From Candidatus Atribacteria bacterium (GTDB lineage Bacteria > Bipolaricaulota > Bipolaricaulia > UBA7950 > UBA9294), in NCBI GenBank assembly GCA_004525685.1, contig SPBW01000129.1, forward strand, positions 1 to 6,079: 6,079 nucleotides of DNA, given 5' to 3'. The notes below the pieces were generated by a model. It had not been told where the DNA came from. It saw only the letters and a program-made list of their open reading frames with translations, and searched no databases. Shown here in pieces: positions 5,641 to 6,079 of the stretch; within the stretch, counting starts at the first letter, position 1; every line of letters begins with the position of its first letter. The position numbers and the translations under genes were made by a program.

Positions 5641-6079
5641 ATGAACGACACGACAAAGATACTCGAAGCCCGGATGCGGCAGCATGCCCATTACATTGAT
5701 CGACTGATTGATCGCTATGGCCTCCCTCTCCATGTGATCTTCCTGGAGCAATTCACGGCCAATGCGACAGCGTTCAAGGACGTACTACACAAGAGCTACC
5801 CCAACGGACTTGTCGCCCTTGCTGTGAAATCCAATCCGTGCCGAGGAGCTGTCAGAGCAGCCAGCAAGCTCGGCTTGGGCGCCGATGCTGCATCTGAGAA
5901 TGAACTGAGATTGGCATTGGAAGAGGGCATTCCGGCGCAACGCATCATCTGTAATGGCAATGCCAAGACGACGATGTATCTTGAGAGGGCCTTGGATGCC
6001 GGCTGCCTCATTGCCGTCGATAATCACGATGAGCTGTCTGAGATCGAGCAGCTGTGTGGGGATCGTGCTTGGAGCGCGA
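5641..6079 (+). CDS. Fold-type III PLP-dependent decarboxylase (diaminopimelate/ornithine decarboxylase superfamily), 5' part only
   Basis: The first 146 residues of an alanine-racemase-fold decarboxylase are present; the rest lies past the right edge. Visible landmarks: a YGLPLHVI entry strand (26-33), the PLP-lysine motif LAVKSNP (60-66) with K63 as the Schiff-base lysine, GLGADAASENELRLAL (78-93) matching the family's G.GxDxxSxxEL signature, IICNGNAK (102-109), and IAVDNHDELSEIE (124-136). These enzymes decarboxylate basic or dicarboxylic amino acids. Diaminopimelate decarboxylase (lysA) is the commonest member, but the specificity motifs lie in the missing C-terminal half, so no symbol is given. 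The ATG at 5641 has GGAG 6 nt upstream and a well-spaced promoter candidate. It is transcribed away from the minus-strand operon. Confidence 0.9.
   Translation, partial: MNDTTKILEARMRQHAHYIDRLIDRYGLPLHVIFLEQFTANATAFKDVLHKSYPNGLVALAVKSNPCRGAVRAASKLGLGADAASENELRLALEEGIPAQRIICNGNAKTTMYLERALDAGCLIAVDNHDELSEIEQLCGDRAWSA

Overview
The window is bacterial chromosomal DNA of moderate GC content (mid-50s % by eye). Genes are densely packed, and most have Shine-Dalgarno sites of the AGGAGG type. Nothing points to a phage, plasmid or insertion sequence, and I see no rRNA, tRNA or CRISPR. The genes are mostly core metabolism and housekeeping. I cannot place the organism below the level of Bacteria. One product has a classical secretion signal and another is a tiny membrane peptide.

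Layout. From about 5290 down to the left edge everything reads on the minus strand as one probable operon. In transcription order it holds: (1) a 33-residue hydrophobic, Trp-rich membrane microprotein with a near-perfect ribosome binding site; (2) a secreted or periplasmic protein of about 358 residues that I do not recognise, built from two diverged copies of one domain; (3) Maf, a nucleotide pyrophosphatase; (4) PanB, ketopantoate hydroxymethyltransferase; (5) an unrecognised soluble 421-residue protein, probably an enzyme; (6) a short Cys-rich reading frame that is either a 30-residue peptide or the frame-shifted tail of the 421-residue protein; (7) a class I glutamine synthetase that runs off the left edge. 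Gaps between the main genes are about 27 to 58 nt, except before glutamine synthetase (168 nt, partly filled by the Cys-rich frame). On the right, a fold-type III PLP-dependent decarboxylase starts divergently on the plus strand and runs off the right edge. The 353-nt divergent intergenic region holds a good plus-strand promoter candidate and only weak minus-strand ones.

How the genes fit together. PanB supplies the pantoate branch of CoA synthesis, glutamine synthetase assimilates nitrogen, Maf removes non-canonical or excess nucleotides, and the divergent decarboxylase probably acts on an amino acid such as diaminopimelate. They share no obvious single pathway, so this looks like a housekeeping operon. 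The unknown pieces (microprotein, duplicated secreted protein, 421-residue protein with its possible Cys-rich tail) are the parts most worth following up.
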